A stretch of DNA of 64,000 bases from Arthrobacter pascens (GTDB taxonomy: Bacteria; Actinomycetota; Actinomycetes; Actinomycetales; Micrococcaceae): contig NZ_JAUSWY010000001.1 of the NCBI RefSeq assembly GCF_030815585.1, forward strand, positions 1,922,001 through 1,986,000. The letters run 5' to 3'. Below, piece by piece: positions 39,911 to 49,317 of the stretch (its first letter is position 1; every line of letters begins with the position of its first letter). Position numbers and translations under genes: made by a program. Below the pieces are notes generated by a model that saw only the letters and a program-made list of their open reading frames with translations, was not told where the DNA came from and did no database searches.

Positions 39911-42748
39911 CTAGTGGCCGGCGTCGTACCAGCTGGGACCGACGCCGATCTGGACGTCCAAGGGAACGCTCAGGTCCGCGGCGGAGCCCATCTGCTCCGT
40001 TACGAGCTTCTCCACTGCCTCCCGCTCCCCGTTGGCCACCTCAAGCACCAGTTCGTCGTGCACCTGCAGGAGCATCCGTGATTTGAGTCCCTGGGCGGCC
40101 AGTTCGTCGTGAACGCCCAGCATGGCCCGCTTGATGATGTCCGCCGCCGATCCCTGGATGGGCGAGTTCAGTGCGATGCGCTCCGCGTTCTCGCGAAGCT
40201 GGCGGTCCGTGCTGGTGAGGTCCGGCAGGTAGCGGCGGCGGCCCTCGATGGTGGCTGTGTAGCCGTCGATCCGCGCCTGGTCCACTACACCGCGGAGGTA
40301 GTCGCGAACGGCGCCGAACCGGTCGAAGTAATCCTTCATGAGCGTCCGCGCCTCATCGACCGAAATCTCCAGCTGCTTGGAGAGCCCGAATGACGTCAGC
40401 CCGTACGCCAGGCCGTAAGACATGGCCTTGACCTTGGAACGCATGGCGCTGGTGACTTCTTCGGTGGGGACATGGAAGATGTTGGAGCCCACAAAACGGT
40501 GCAGGTCCTCCCCTTCCTTGTACGCCTGGATGAGGCCGGCGTCCCCCGAGAGGTGTGCCATGATCCGCATCTCGATCTGCGAGTAATCGGCGGATAGCAG
40601 GCAATCGTAGCCGTCGCTGACCACGAAGATGCCACGGACCCGGCGGCCTTCCTCGCTGCGGATCGGGATGTTCTGCAGGTTGGGGTTGTTGGAGGAGATC
40701 CTGCCGGTGGCTGCCACGTTCTGCGCGTATGTCGTGTGGATCCGGCCGTCGTCCGTGACGGACTTCTTGAGGGATTCCAGCATCTGGCGCAGCTTCGAGG
40801 ACTCGCGGTGTGCCATGAGCTGGACCAGGAATTCGTGCCCGGTCTTCTCCAGCAGGTTCTTGAGCGACGCGGCATCCGTGGTGTAACCGGACTTGATCTT
40901 CTTGGTCTTCGGCAGCTGGAGTTCCTCGAAAAGGACAGTCTGGAGCTGTTTCGGCGATCCGAGGTTGACCTCATGGCCAATCGCCGCGAAGGCGAGCTCC
41001 TGCGCATTTTCGATCACCTTGGCGAGATCCGCGAGCTGGTCGTCCATGCGCGGCATGTCGATGGCAATTCCTGCGAGCTCCATGTCGGCCAGGACCCGGC
41101 TGACGGGCAGCTCCAGGGTGGCCAGCAGGTCCGCCGCCTTGCGCTCGGTCAGTTCCGAGGCGAAGAAGCGGCTCAGGGCCTGGACCACCGCGGCTACCCG
41201 CACCAGCGCGTCCGCTGCCGCGGCGTCATCGCCGTCGAACGACAGCTCAAGCTGGCCCGCCTTGGCGGTCTCGGACGAAATGCTGATGTTCAGGTGGTGC
41301 TGGGCCAGTTCGGCGAGCTCATAGGTGCGGCGGTCCGGCTCGATGAGATACCCGGAAATTGAGGTGTCATCGACCACCCCTTCGAGGCCCAGGCCACGGC
41401 TGGAGAGGGCTTTTAGCGCTGCCTTGTAGCCGTGCATGACCTTCGGGGCTTGCTCGTCCCGCAGCCAGTCCGCCAGGACGTTTTCGGCTGCGGCGTCCTG
41501 GCCAGCGAGGTCGATGTAGACGGCGGCGTCGTCACGGACGATGGCCAGTGCCGCAGCGTCTTCGCCAATCCGGCCGGGCACCAGGTCAACGGCGACGGCC
41601 GACCGCTTCCCTGCTCCGGCCGCAAGGAAGGCGCCCAGCTCAGTTGCATCAGAGGGGGTCACAAAGGCCGGCGTGTCGATGCTCTCGCGCTCAGCCGATT
41701 CCACTTCGTCGCTGCTGTAGAGGGCAAACAGCCGGGTACGGATGGTCTTGAATTCAAGGTCGTCGAACAGCTGCTCCAGGGCGGCCTCGTCCGGGCGCGG
41801 TTCCGCGAGATCGTCCAGCGTTACCGGGAGATCGAGATCGGTGTGGAGCCTGTTCAGCCGCCGGTTGCGTTTGACGTCCTCAACGCTTTCGCGGAGGGCG
41901 TCCCCAACCTTGCCGCCGATGGCGTCTGCGTTCTCCAGGACTCCTTCCAGCCCGCCGTAGAGGTTGATCCATTTGGCTGCCGTTTTGGGTCCGACGCCCG
42001 GAATGCCTGGGAGGTTGTCCGCCGACTCGCCCACCAGCGCGGCAAGGTCGGAGTACTGCGGGGGCGTCACAAAGTACTTCTCCTGGATGGCAGCAGCGTC
42101 CAGCCGGGGAATATCGCTGACACCCTTCCGGGGATAGAGCACAAAGACGTTGTCGGTGATGAGCTGGAACGCGTCGCGGTCGCCTGTGACGAGGAGTACC
42201 TCGTAGCCTGCCTTTTCCCCCATGGATGCCAGCGTTGCCAGGATGTCGTCCGCTTCGTAGCCCGGCATCTTGATTGTCTTGATGCCCCACGCGCCCATGA
42301 CCTTGTCGATCAGGTCGATCTGGCCGCTCATTTCCCGCGGGGTCTCGTTGCGGCCGCCCTTATATTCGCTGTATTCGGCCTTGCGGTGCGTGGTTTCGTC
42401 CGAGACGTCGAAGGCTACCGCAATGTGGGTGGGCTTCTGTTCCTTGATGAGGTTAATGAGCATGGACGTGAATCCGTGGATCGCGTTGGTGTGCTGCCCC
42501 TTGGTGGTGGAGAATTTGTCCGCCGGCAGGGCGAAAAACGCGCGGAAGGCCATGGAGTGCCCGTCCAGCACCAGCAGCCGCGGCTGGTCCGTAAGCGGGA
42601 TGACGGGAGCTTCGGTGGCGGAAAGCGACCGGCTGGCCAGGGGCGGAACCTTCACGTCCTGCAGGGCGGCATCATTTTGCAGGGCGACGTTGCCCTCGAG
42701 GGCAGCGGTCTCGGACGGGAAGGGGGCCGGTTTGGTAGTTTCACTCAC
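39911..42748 (-). CDS. polA: DNA polymerase I
   Basis: A 945-residue polymerase: an N-terminal 5'-3' exonuclease (LLVLDGHSMAFRAFFALP, PGYEADDILATLA, GVGPKTAAKW), a central 3'-5' exonuclease-like domain and a C-terminal polymerase with SADYSQIEMRIMAHLSGD, the O-helix RSKVKAMSYGLAYGL and QVHDELVLE. In the central domain the catalytic DxE motif is replaced (AVDLVPGRIG), so proofreading is probably lost. GTG at 42748 is chosen as start: TAGGCT lies seven bases before it and no Shine-Dalgarno is present; a longer frame would overlap the divergent gene. It repairs gaps and removes primers. Confidence 0.95.
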   Translation of the reverse strand: MSETTKPAPFPSETAALEGNVALQNDAALQDVKVPPLASRSLSATEAPVIPLTDQPRLLVLDGHSMAFRAFFALPADKFSTTKGQHTNAIHGFTSMLINLIKEQKPTHIAVAFDVSDETTHRKAEYSEYKGGRNETPREMSGQIDLIDKVMGAWGIKTIKMPGYEADDILATLASMGEKAGYEVLLVTGDRDAFQLITDNVFVLYPRKGVSDIPRLDAAAIQEKYFVTPPQYSDLAALVGESADNLPGIPGVGPKTAAKWINLYGGLEGVLENADAIGGKVGDALRESVEDVKRNRRLNRLHTDLDLPVTLDDLAEPRPDEAALEQLFDDLEFKTIRTRLFALYSSDEVESAERESIDTPAFVTPSDATELGAFLAAGAGKRSAVAVDLVPGRIGEDAAALAIVRDDAAVYIDLAGQDAAAENVLADWLRDEQAPKVMHGYKAALKALSSRGLGLEGVVDDTSISGYLIEPDRRTYELAELAQHHLNISISSETAKAGQLELSFDGDDAAAADALVRVAAVVQALSRFFASELTERKAADLLATLELPVSRVLADMELAGIAIDMPRMDDQLADLAKVIENAQELAFAAIGHEVNLGSPKQLQTVLFEELQLPKTKKIKSGYTTDAASLKNLLEKTGHEFLVQLMAHRESSKLRQMLESLKKSVTDDGRIHTTYAQNVAATGRISSNNPNLQNIPIRSEEGRRVRGIFVVSDGYDCLLSADYSQIEMRIMAHLSGDAGLIQAYKEGEDLHRFVGSNIFHVPTEEVTSAMRSKVKAMSYGLAYGLTSFGLSKQLEISVDEARTLMKDYFDRFGAVRDYLRGVVDQARIDGYTATIEGRRRYLPDLTSTDRQLRENAERIALNSPIQGSAADIIKRAMLGVHDELAAQGLKSRMLLQVHDELVLEVANGEREAVEKLVTEQMGSAADLSVPLDVQIGVGPSWYDAGH

Positions 42749-42767
42749 AGGTGCCAGCCTAGTTCCC

Positions 42768-43241
42768 ATGATGGACAATTTCACGCCCGGCCCCTTTACT
42801 GACGAGTTGGTCACGGCCGGCATTCCGGAACACCTTCACGGCTGGCTCGGTGAGTTCGGAATCGGTGCCCTGGTGGTAAAGATGGGAATCCACTTCCTGG
42901 AAATGAGCCCGGAACGGACAGTGGCCACCATGCCGGTGGAGGGCAACACCCAGGTGGCGGGCATCCTGCACGGCGGCGCCCACGTGGTCCTGGCCGAAAC
43001 CCTGGGGTCATTTGCCGCGGGGATGCACGCTGGAGCAGGCCGCCATGCCCTCGGCATCGAGGTGAGTGCAACCCATCACCGTGCCATTGCCGCGGGAACG
43101 GTGACGGGAACATGCACCGCAATCCACCTGGGCCGGACCCTGGCAACCCACGAGATCGTGATAACCGATGAAATGGGCCGCCGGCTCTCCACCGCCCGCA
43201 TCACCAACATGCTGCGGGACAACGGCACTACGGGGGGCTGA
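42768..43241 (+). CDS. PaaI-like hotdog-fold thioesterase
   Basis: A 157-residue hotdog-fold acyl-CoA thioesterase of the PaaI/YbgC-like group. The core helix with its conserved motif reads GILHGGAHVVLAETLGSFAA, and the active-site region includes ISATHHRAI-type sequence (here VSATHHRAIAAG). Similar proteins hydrolyse hydroxyphenylacetyl- or 1,4-dihydroxynaphthoyl-CoA; the substrate here is unknown. The ATG is only 19 bases from the divergent polA start, so the two promoters must overlap each other's coding regions. Confidence 0.87.
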   Translation: MMDNFTPGPFTDELVTAGIPEHLHGWLGEFGIGALVVKMGIHFLEMSPERTVATMPVEGNTQVAGILHGGAHVVLAETLGSFAAGMHAGAGRHALGIEVSATHHRAIAAGTVTGTCTAIHLGRTLATHEIVITDEMGRRLSTARITNMLRDNGTTGG

Positions 43242-43252
43242 TTTTCGGCCCC

Positions 43253-43816
43253 TCAGCCCCCGGCCGGCTTGTCTCCGGAGCTGAACTGGTATCGCAGTTC
43301 CACAACTCCCCGGCCCAAGGTGCGCGAGGCAGTCAACTCCAGCGGCGGCGTCGGGCCCTCCAGCGGCAACAGCCGCTTGCCATCCCCCAGCACCACGGGA
43401 ATGACCGAGAGGATGAGTTCGTCCAGCAGGCCGGCGTCGGCGAACTGCGCGGCGAGGTTGCCGCCGCCCACTACCCAGACATTCTTGCCGCCGGCGTCGT
43501 CCTTAAAGTCCTGGACGAATTCACGGACGTGGCCCCTGACGAACGTGATGTCCGATCCCGGCGGCGCGGCGTACTCGTGACGGGTGAAGACGTAGCAGGG
43601 CGTGGACGGGTAAGGCCAGTTTCCGGGCTCGTGCTCCATCAGCCAGGCGTACGTTTCGCCGCCCATAACGATGCAGCCCACCCCGTCCATAAACGTGTCG
43701 TAGCTTTCCTTGCCGCCCTCGAAGCCGTCAAACTGCAGGAGCCAGGCCAGGTCGTCTTTTGAGGTGGCGATGAAACCGTCGAGGGATGAAGCCACAAAAT
43801 ACTGGATGCTGGACAT
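43253..43816 (-). CDS. Dihydrofolate reductase family protein (RibD C-terminal-like)
   Basis: A 187-residue protein of the DHFR/RibD-C fold. VASSLDGFIA at the start, CIVMGGETYAWL and VWVVGGGNLAAQF (NADPH-binding glycines) are present, and LILSVIPVVLGDGKRLLP is characteristic of the RibD-C branch rather than true folate reductases. It is a reductase of unknown substrate. TAGGCT lies exactly six bases before the ATG and there is no Shine-Dalgarno, so the message is probably leaderless. It converges with the thioesterase gene, eleven bases separating the two ends. Confidence 0.85.
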   Translation of the reverse strand: MSSIQYFVASSLDGFIATSKDDLAWLLQFDGFEGGKESYDTFMDGVGCIVMGGETYAWLMEHEPGNWPYPSTPCYVFTRHEYAAPPGSDITFVRGHVREFVQDFKDDAGGKNVWVVGGGNLAAQFADAGLLDELILSVIPVVLGDGKRLLPLEGPTPPLELTASRTLGRGVVELRYQFSSGDKPAGG

Positions 43817-43887
43817 GGATCCAGCCTAGCCATGGGCACCTGCCCTGCACAGAGCGATGGCCGCCCGGATCACCGGACGCGCGCGGG

Positions 43888-44109
43888 CTACTTGCTGAAG
43901 TACGGGATGATCAGGTACAGGCCGAAGAGGACGGCCAGTCCGCACAAGCCGAAGCAGATGTACGCCAAGGAACGCTTCACGCGCGGCGAAGGCTGCTCGG
44001 TGTCGCCGGCGATGGCCGTGAGCCTGACGCCGAGCGAGTAAAGGACCACCACGGTCACGGCCGAAACCAGCGTTGCACCGCCGACGGTCAGGAGTTCCAA
44101 CCACTTCAT
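43888..44109 (-). CDS. Small two-helix membrane protein
   Basis: A 73-residue protein with two predicted membrane segments (about residues 7-30 and 50-70) and a short charged loop. It starts within the stop codon of the phosphate transporter gene (ATGA overlap), so it is translated with it. Similar small proteins lie next to PiT transporters in related bacteria and may be accessory subunits, but no function is known to me. Confidence 0.75.
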   Translation of the reverse strand: MKWLELLTVGGATLVSAVTVVVLYSLGVRLTAIAGDTEQPSPRVKRSLAYICFGLCGLAVLFGLYLIIPYFSK

Positions 44110-45323
44110 CGCTGAGTATCCTCTGGCTTGTTCGCCCTGGCACGGGCCCGGGCGATGGCTTTCTTTTTGGCGAACCGGACGGCCTGCCCGGCTTCCTCGA
44201 CCTCCACGGCATTGTGGTGGCCCACCTGGGACTTACGGGAGTAGAAGAACATGAACAGTACGGCGGCGGTTCCGGCGACGGCGGCAATCACCACGCCCAC
44301 AACGCCGGTCTTGACGAGCAATGCAGTGAGTGCGCCCACGATGCCGGCGGCCGGGAGGGTAAAGAGCCAGCCAAGTGCGATCTTGCCCACCATGTTCCAG
44401 CGCACTGTGGTGCCCTTGCGGCCCATTCCGGAGCCGATGACGGAACCGGAAGCCACCTGCGTGGTGGACAGAGCGAAGCCCAGGTGGGAGGACGCCAGGA
44501 TCGCCGAAGCGGTGCTCGTCTCGGCGGCGAATCCCTGCGCCGGCTTGACCTCGGTGAGTCCCGATCCCATGGTCCGGATGATGCGCCAGCCGCCGGCGTA
44601 CGTGCCGACGGCTATGGCCAGCGCACACGCCGCGATGACCCAGAACTGCGGTCCGGTTCCCGGGGCCTGCGTGCCGGCGGCGATCAGGACCAGGGTGATG
44701 ATGCCCATGGTCTTCTGTGCATCGTTGGTGCCGTGCGCCAGTGCTACCAGGCTGGACGTGAAAATCTGCCCGGTGCGGAAGCCGCCACGTTTCTGCGTGA
44801 GTTTGCTGCCGGTTTCCGGATCGTGACGTGCCGTCAGCCCATACGCCAGCCGGGTGCAGGCGTAGGCAACGATGCCCGCAATAAGGGGTGCAAAAATAGC
44901 CGGAAGGATGACTTTCTGGAGCAGGGTCTCCAAGTTCACCGAGTTGAAGCCGATGCCCGCCACCGCCGCACCGATCAGGCCGCCGAACAGGGCGTGCGAG
45001 GAACTTGAGGGGAGGCCCTTGAGCCAGGTGATCATGTTCCAGAGGATGGCGCCCATCAGGCCTGCGAAGATGATGTCCGGCGTGATCTGGACACCGTCTG
45101 AACCTTCCCTGATGATGCCGCCGGAGACGGTCTTGGCCACCTCCGTTGACAGGAAGGCACCAACCAGGTTCAGGATGGCCGCGAGGGTCACTGCAGTCTT
45201 CGGCTTGATGGCGCCCGTGGCGATAGGGGTGGCCATCGCGTTGGCGGTGTCGTGGAAGCCGTTCGTGAAGTCGAAAAATAGTGCCAGTGCGATGACCAGC
45301 GCCACCATTAAGGTGATATCCAC
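44106..45323 (-). CDS. pit: Inorganic phosphate transporter, PiT family
   Basis: A 405-residue membrane transporter of the PiT family, which moves metal-phosphate with protons. Both halves of the family's inverted repeat are visible: FDFTNGFHDTANAMATPIATGA near residue 18 and ALAHGTNDAQKTMGII near residue 215, plus the GLPSSSSHALFGG motif near residue 105. About ten membrane helices are expected; the C-terminus is basic and cytosolic. The GTG start at 45323 has no strong ribosome binding site. A small membrane protein follows in the same operon. Confidence 0.93.
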   Translation of the reverse strand: MDITLMVALVIALALFFDFTNGFHDTANAMATPIATGAIKPKTAVTLAAILNLVGAFLSTEVAKTVSGGIIREGSDGVQITPDIIFAGLMGAILWNMITWLKGLPSSSSHALFGGLIGAAVAGIGFNSVNLETLLQKVILPAIFAPLIAGIVAYACTRLAYGLTARHDPETGSKLTQKRGGFRTGQIFTSSLVALAHGTNDAQKTMGIITLVLIAAGTQAPGTGPQFWVIAACALAIAVGTYAGGWRIIRTMGSGLTEVKPAQGFAAETSTASAILASSHLGFALSTTQVASGSVIGSGMGRKGTTVRWNMVGKIALGWLFTLPAAGIVGALTALLVKTGVVGVVIAAVAGTAAVLFMFFYSRKSQVGHHNAVEVEEAGQAVRFAKKKAIARARARANKPEDTQR

Positions 45324-45474
45324 CTGTTGCCCAATCTGCAGAGTCGACGTTCAGCAGTTTCTTTCCTCCGCCTGCTTGCACAGCATAATTCACCAGTCGT
45401 TCATGTGAAATGAGTTGTGGTGGTTGCAGAACCGGCGTGAAACCTTATCGATCGTACGCGTCCGCGGCATGAGG

Positions 45475-45984
45475 TCAAAACACCGGCTGTTCCAGAAATG
45501 ATCTGACGGCTGCGAGCTCGCCTGGCGAGATTCCCCGCCGCGGATCGGGAGACACCATGAGTATGCGCGGCCCCAGGATCCTCGCCCATGCTTGCGCCTC
45601 CTGCTCAAACCGGAGCTGGTCGTCGATCCACACCAGGGCGTCGGCGCGTGACGTGTCCAGGTCGTCCTGGATGGCACGGAGTTTCCACCAGCTCACGCCG
45701 GTTCCTCCGCCGTCGGCCGTTTAGTACGGCCACCGGCCGGCGTCGAGCCCGATGGCTGGGCACAGGTATTCGGGTGCCAGGTCCTCCCAGCTGGTGAGCC
45801 ATACGCACCGCAGGCCTGCCAGGGCAGCGATTCGGTTAAGTCCGTCCACGAGCTCCTGGGCATAAGCGACGGAAAGGAGCCCGGCGTTGGCATGGTTCCA
45901 GTCGGAGCCCCACTCGGTCCGGCCTGCCGGACCGAAGGGGCAGATCACGCCGTCCACGTCCAGGTAGAGGGAGATGCTCTTCAC
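45475..45984 (-). pseudogene. HAD-like hydrolase gene split by one in-frame stop codon
   Basis: From GTG at 45984 (GGGAGG six bases upstream) the frame encodes LYLDVDGVICPFG, the HAD nucleophile motif, and runs 87 residues to a TAA at 45721-45723. The same frame continues without shift through a glycine-rich linker into WWKLRAIQDDLD and ADALVWIDDQL, ending at 45475 after another 73 residues. Together the halves make a typical small actinobacterial HAD protein of about 170 residues. A GGAGGA sequence six bases before GTG at 45696 could restart translation of the second half. It may be a true nonsense mutation or a sequence error. Confidence 0.75.
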
Positions 45985-46002
45985 GCTGGCCTCCCTGACA
46001 CC

Positions 46003-46686
46003 TCAGCGCTGGGGGAAGTCGGACGGGTGACCGGGCTCCAGCATGGGTGCCACTTTCTCCTCCAGTGCAGCAACTGTGGCGTCCGGAAGGACGATGAGCC
46101 CGTCCAGTTCACGGCGGGCCCGTTTGTAGGCGGACTGCCGTTCGGCCGGCGTTGCGGCGGCATTTTCGGCAAGCCGCAGCAGCTTGCGGGCGGTGGCCAA
46201 CCGCTCACGCTCCGGCCCCGTAAAGTTGGTGTCCCTGATCCGCCTTGCTTCCCGCTCGGCAACGGCAAAGGCCACTTCGAAGCTGTTCACTGCCGCACGG
46301 TAGGCCTCGAGCCGCGACGCTGCGGTCAGGTCCTTGGCCGACGAAGGACGCAGCCCGTCCGCCTCCCGTTTGGCCCTCAGGAAGGCCACCGTGAGGGGTT
46401 CGCGGACGTCAGTCATCAGTGGAAAGTCGATCAGCTTGCCGACGTCCAGTTCATAGTCCAGCCAGCGCCGGCTGACGGCGTCGTGGGCCGACATCAGCAA
46501 CTCCACCTCGGCAACGGCCACCTGCTCGGCCTGAAGGGACTGGTTCCGCAGTTTGTAGAGCTCCACCCTCCGCTGGTGCCGGCGTTCAGTGGATTTTTGC
46601 CACGACCGGGCCCAGCCGCCCATCACCCCGCTGAGGGGGAAGACCAACCACCAGTAATGGGCCACAAAATCGAAGAGGGGCTGCAC
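46003..46686 (-). CDS. Membrane-anchored hypothetical protein with coiled-coil-like body
   Basis: A 227-residue protein that I do not recognise. One hydrophobic segment (about residues 7-25, YWWLVFPLSGVMGGW) anchors the N-terminus, followed by a highly charged, largely alpha-helical body rich in Arg, Glu and Ala that could form coiled coil. No catalytic motif is visible. It ends 18 bases before the start of the split HAD gene and probably shares its transcript. Both neighbours give no clue to function. Confidence 0.7.
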   Translation of the reverse strand: MQPLFDFVAHYWWLVFPLSGVMGGWARSWQKSTERRHQRRVELYKLRNQSLQAEQVAVAEVELLMSAHDAVSRRWLDYELDVGKLIDFPLMTDVREPLTVAFLRAKREADGLRPSSAKDLTAASRLEAYRAAVNSFEVAFAVAEREARRIRDTNFTGPERERLATARKLLRLAENAAATPAERQSAYKRARRELDGLIVLPDATVAALEEKVAPMLEPGHPSDFPQR

Positions 46687-46745
46687 GCTTCTATCGTCGC
46701 ATCGCGTGCACCCCTCCTCAAGGACCGATCGTCCGGGGCCGGGAG

Positions 46746-47993
46746 TCAGGCGGACAGCACCTTGGACCGCCCGCCCGAGACCGTCGGAGTACCAGGCTCA
46801 GCCTGGCCGTAGAGCCAGTCGCTGTACTGGTAGTTGCCGTCGCCTCGGCTCTTGAACAGCAGGTTCCGCAGCGTCCGGGCCAACCCGGAGACGTGCCAGG
46901 ATTCGCCCCAGATGCGGGCGCTGCGCTGGATGCGGGCGGTGCGGGCTGCGCGTTTTTTGTTGAACTGGTGGATGGCCTGGTCCCAGGCGCCGGCGTCAGC
47001 GCCGTCGTCGGTGAAAACCGTTCCCCGGCTGACGTCCTGCAGCACGGCCGCGTCTTCCAGGGCCTGGCAAGCGCCCTGCGCGAGGTACTGCAGCATGGGG
47101 TGTGCGGCGTCGCCCATCAGGACCAGCCGGCCGGCCACCCAGTTCTCGACAGGGTCACGGTCATACATCGGCCAGCGGATGCCGGTGGCAAGGTTCTTGA
47201 GGGCGTCCTGGACTGCAGGCACGCAGTCCTTGTAGGCAGCCTTGAGTTCGTCCACGCCGCCGTACTGCTCCTCGCCCCGCTCAAAGGAAGGCGATTTGAA
47301 GACGGCGACGGTGTTGAGCAGTTCGCCTTTGCGGAGGGGGTACTGCACCAGGTGGCAGTCCGGGCCGAGGTAGACGATGACGTCTTCGAGGTCGGCTTTG
47401 GGCGTGTTCTCCGTAATGGGGACGGTTCCGCGGTAAGCGACGTACGACGACGACACGGGGCCGTCCTGCGCCACTGCCGTCCGCAGGGTGGATTTGAGCC
47501 CGTCGGCTCCGATGACGACGTCGGCTGCATAGACGGCGCCGCTTGCGGTGTGCGCCGTGCCCCGACCGTTGACTGTTTCTACGCTCTCCACCATGACGTC
47601 GTTGACCAGTCGGACGCCGGCCGCCTGGCAAGCTTCGAGCAGGATCCGGTGCAGGTCGCTGCGGTGAATCACCACATAGGGGGCGCCGTAGCGCTCCTCA
47701 AATTCACCGCCGAGCGTCTGGCGGGTCAGCTCCTCGCCGGTAAGGGCGTCGCGGAACACCAGGTGCTTTGGCTGGACGCCGATTTCGAGGGCCTTGTCCA
47801 GGAGTCCCCAGCGCTTGAGGACCCGGGAGGCGTTGGGTGCCATTTGGAGGCCGGCGCCCACTTCGCCGAATTCCGGCGCGCGTTCAACCAGCGTGACGTC
47901 GGCACCGTTCCCGCGGAGGGCCAGGGCCCCGGCCAGGCCGGCCATCCCCCCTCCAATGACGAGGACATCGGTGGATGTTTTCCGGTCAGACAT
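46746..47993 (-). CDS. FAD-dependent monooxygenase, probable 3-hydroxybenzoate 6-hydroxylase
   Basis: A 415-residue flavoprotein hydroxylase of the PHBH fold. It has the N-terminal FAD motif VIGGGMAGLAGALAL, the NAD(P)H-associated VIGADGLKSTLR (DG motif) and the second FAD motif LMGDAAHPMLQYLAQGA (GD motif). Context makes 3-hydroxybenzoate 6-hydroxylase, which produces gentisate, the best call; salicylate 5-hydroxylation is usually done by a different multicomponent enzyme. The start overlaps the upstream transporter gene by eight bases and AGGAG lies six bases before it. It supplies the ring-cleavage genes divergent to it. Confidence 0.82.
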   Translation of the reverse strand: MSDRKTSTDVLVIGGGMAGLAGALALRGNGADVTLVERAPEFGEVGAGLQMAPNASRVLKRWGLLDKALEIGVQPKHLVFRDALTGEELTRQTLGGEFEERYGAPYVVIHRSDLHRILLEACQAAGVRLVNDVMVESVETVNGRGTAHTASGAVYAADVVIGADGLKSTLRTAVAQDGPVSSSYVAYRGTVPITENTPKADLEDVIVYLGPDCHLVQYPLRKGELLNTVAVFKSPSFERGEEQYGGVDELKAAYKDCVPAVQDALKNLATGIRWPMYDRDPVENWVAGRLVLMGDAAHPMLQYLAQGACQALEDAAVLQDVSRGTVFTDDGADAGAWDQAIHQFNKKRAARTARIQRSARIWGESWHVSGLARTLRNLLFKSRGDGNYQYSDWLYGQAEPGTPTVSGGRSKVLSA

Positions 47994-49281
47994 TGCTGGC
48001 TCCTACTGAGATTGGTTGGTTGGATTTGATCTTGATGCCGATGGCACCGAGCAGAACGGCGGCCACAGCGGCTGCCCCGGCGAATGCCAGGAAGTTGGAG
48101 TTGACGCCCAGGCCGGCCGCAAGCAAGAGTCCGCCCACCTGGGGTGCCGCGACGGCACCGATGCGTCCGACGCCGAGGGCCCAGCCCAGGGCGGTGCCCC
48201 GGAGATGCGCAGGGTAGTGGCTGGCGACGGCGGCAATAACCAGGCACTGCGTGCCGTGCGTTCCCACGCCGGCCAGGACCAGCATGAGATACACGGCGGC
48301 GACCGGAGGGCCCGTCACCAGGACCACGAGCGCGCCGGCAGCGACGGCGGCGGCCGCTACCGCCGTCGGGATCGGGCCGAACCTGGTGCCCGCCCAGGCG
48401 GTGATGACGGACCCCGCCACCGCGCCCAGGTTCAGGGCAAGGGCGAAGGTCAGGGCCGATCCGAGGTTGTAACCTGCCAGCTGCATCAGGTTGGGCAGCC
48501 ACGTACCTAGTCCGTACCAGGCGAAGAGCGTCACCAGCGTGGCGATGGCGTACAGCAGGCTCATGCCGAGGAAGGGGGCGCGCAGCAGGGAACCGAAACC
48601 AGCAGGTTCCTTGGCCTGGTCTCCGGCACGCACCGGGGACAGTGTCTCGGGCAGGTAGCGAAGACCCAGCGGAATGACAACGAGCAGTGCCAGGACCGCG
48701 ATGAGGAACATCATCGGCCAGCCGAAGGCAGGAATGAGCGGAATGCCCGCCAGCGCTGCGATCGAGCCGCCGATCGGAACGCCGGACATCATCAGGGTGG
48801 CGATGGTGGACCGCCATTTCGCGGGCACCAGTTCGGCCACCAGCGCATTGGCCGAGGGAACCAGTCCGCCCAGCCCGATGCCGGCCAGCAGCCGGAGCCC
48901 GCCGAAGACGGCCGCGTTGGGAGCGAAGGCGCACAGTATGGTGAAGACCGAGAACACGATGGCGCATCCGAGGATCGTCCGGCGGCGACCGAAGGTGTCG
49001 GACATCCTGCCGGCGAAGATGGCGCCGATCATCATGCCCAGGAAAGCCATGGAACCCACGGTGCCGGCCGTGGCCTTGGTCAGCCCCCAGCCGGTGTCAT
49101 TGATCAGCGACGACTGTACAGTGCCGTAGACGATGAGGTCGTAGCCGTCGAAAACGACCAGGAGCCAGCAAACGAGCACTGCAAGGGCAGACTGCCTGGG
49201 GAACCGGGACGAGGGCCCGGCTGCAAGGTTTACGCCGGTGGTGGTCCGCTCCGGCGCTGCAGCGGAAGGTATGTGATTCAT
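47986..49281 (-). CDS. MFS transporter, aromatic acid:H+ symporter (AAHS) family
   Basis: A 431-residue 12-helix carrier of the AAHS family. The family's helix 1 motif FDGYDLIVYG near residue 45 is present, with the loop 2-3 motif AGRMSDTFGRRRTI. Members such as PcaK, BenK and GenK import benzoates and hydroxybenzoates. It is co-translated with the hydroxylase downstream and divergent from the IclR regulator, so import of 3-hydroxybenzoate or gentisate is the likely task. A TATAGT hexamer at 49319-49314 on the minus strand, overlapping the regulator's own -10 element, is the candidate promoter. Confidence 0.87.
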   Translation of the reverse strand: MNHIPSAAAPERTTTGVNLAAGPSSRFPRQSALAVLVCWLLVVFDGYDLIVYGTVQSSLINDTGWGLTKATAGTVGSMAFLGMMIGAIFAGRMSDTFGRRRTILGCAIVFSVFTILCAFAPNAAVFGGLRLLAGIGLGGLVPSANALVAELVPAKWRSTIATLMMSGVPIGGSIAALAGIPLIPAFGWPMMFLIAVLALLVVIPLGLRYLPETLSPVRAGDQAKEPAGFGSLLRAPFLGMSLLYAIATLVTLFAWYGLGTWLPNLMQLAGYNLGSALTFALALNLGAVAGSVITAWAGTRFGPIPTAVAAAAVAAGALVVLVTGPPVAAVYLMLVLAGVGTHGTQCLVIAAVASHYPAHLRGTALGWALGVGRIGAVAAPQVGGLLLAAGLGVNSNFLAFAGAAAVAAVLLGAIGIKIKSNQPISVGASNV

Positions 49282-49282
49282 C

Positions 49283-49300
49283 CCACCACTGTCATGGTGG
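49283..49300. repeat. Palindrome just upstream of the aromatic-acid transporter gene
   Basis: CCACCA-N6-TGGTGG begins one base before the transporter's ATG. In its mRNA leader this would form a hairpin close to the start codon and could affect translation. It is different from the ATTCTG/CAGAAT operator sites nearby. Confidence 0.4.
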
Positions 49301-49317
49301 CCACTGTCGGGAAACTA

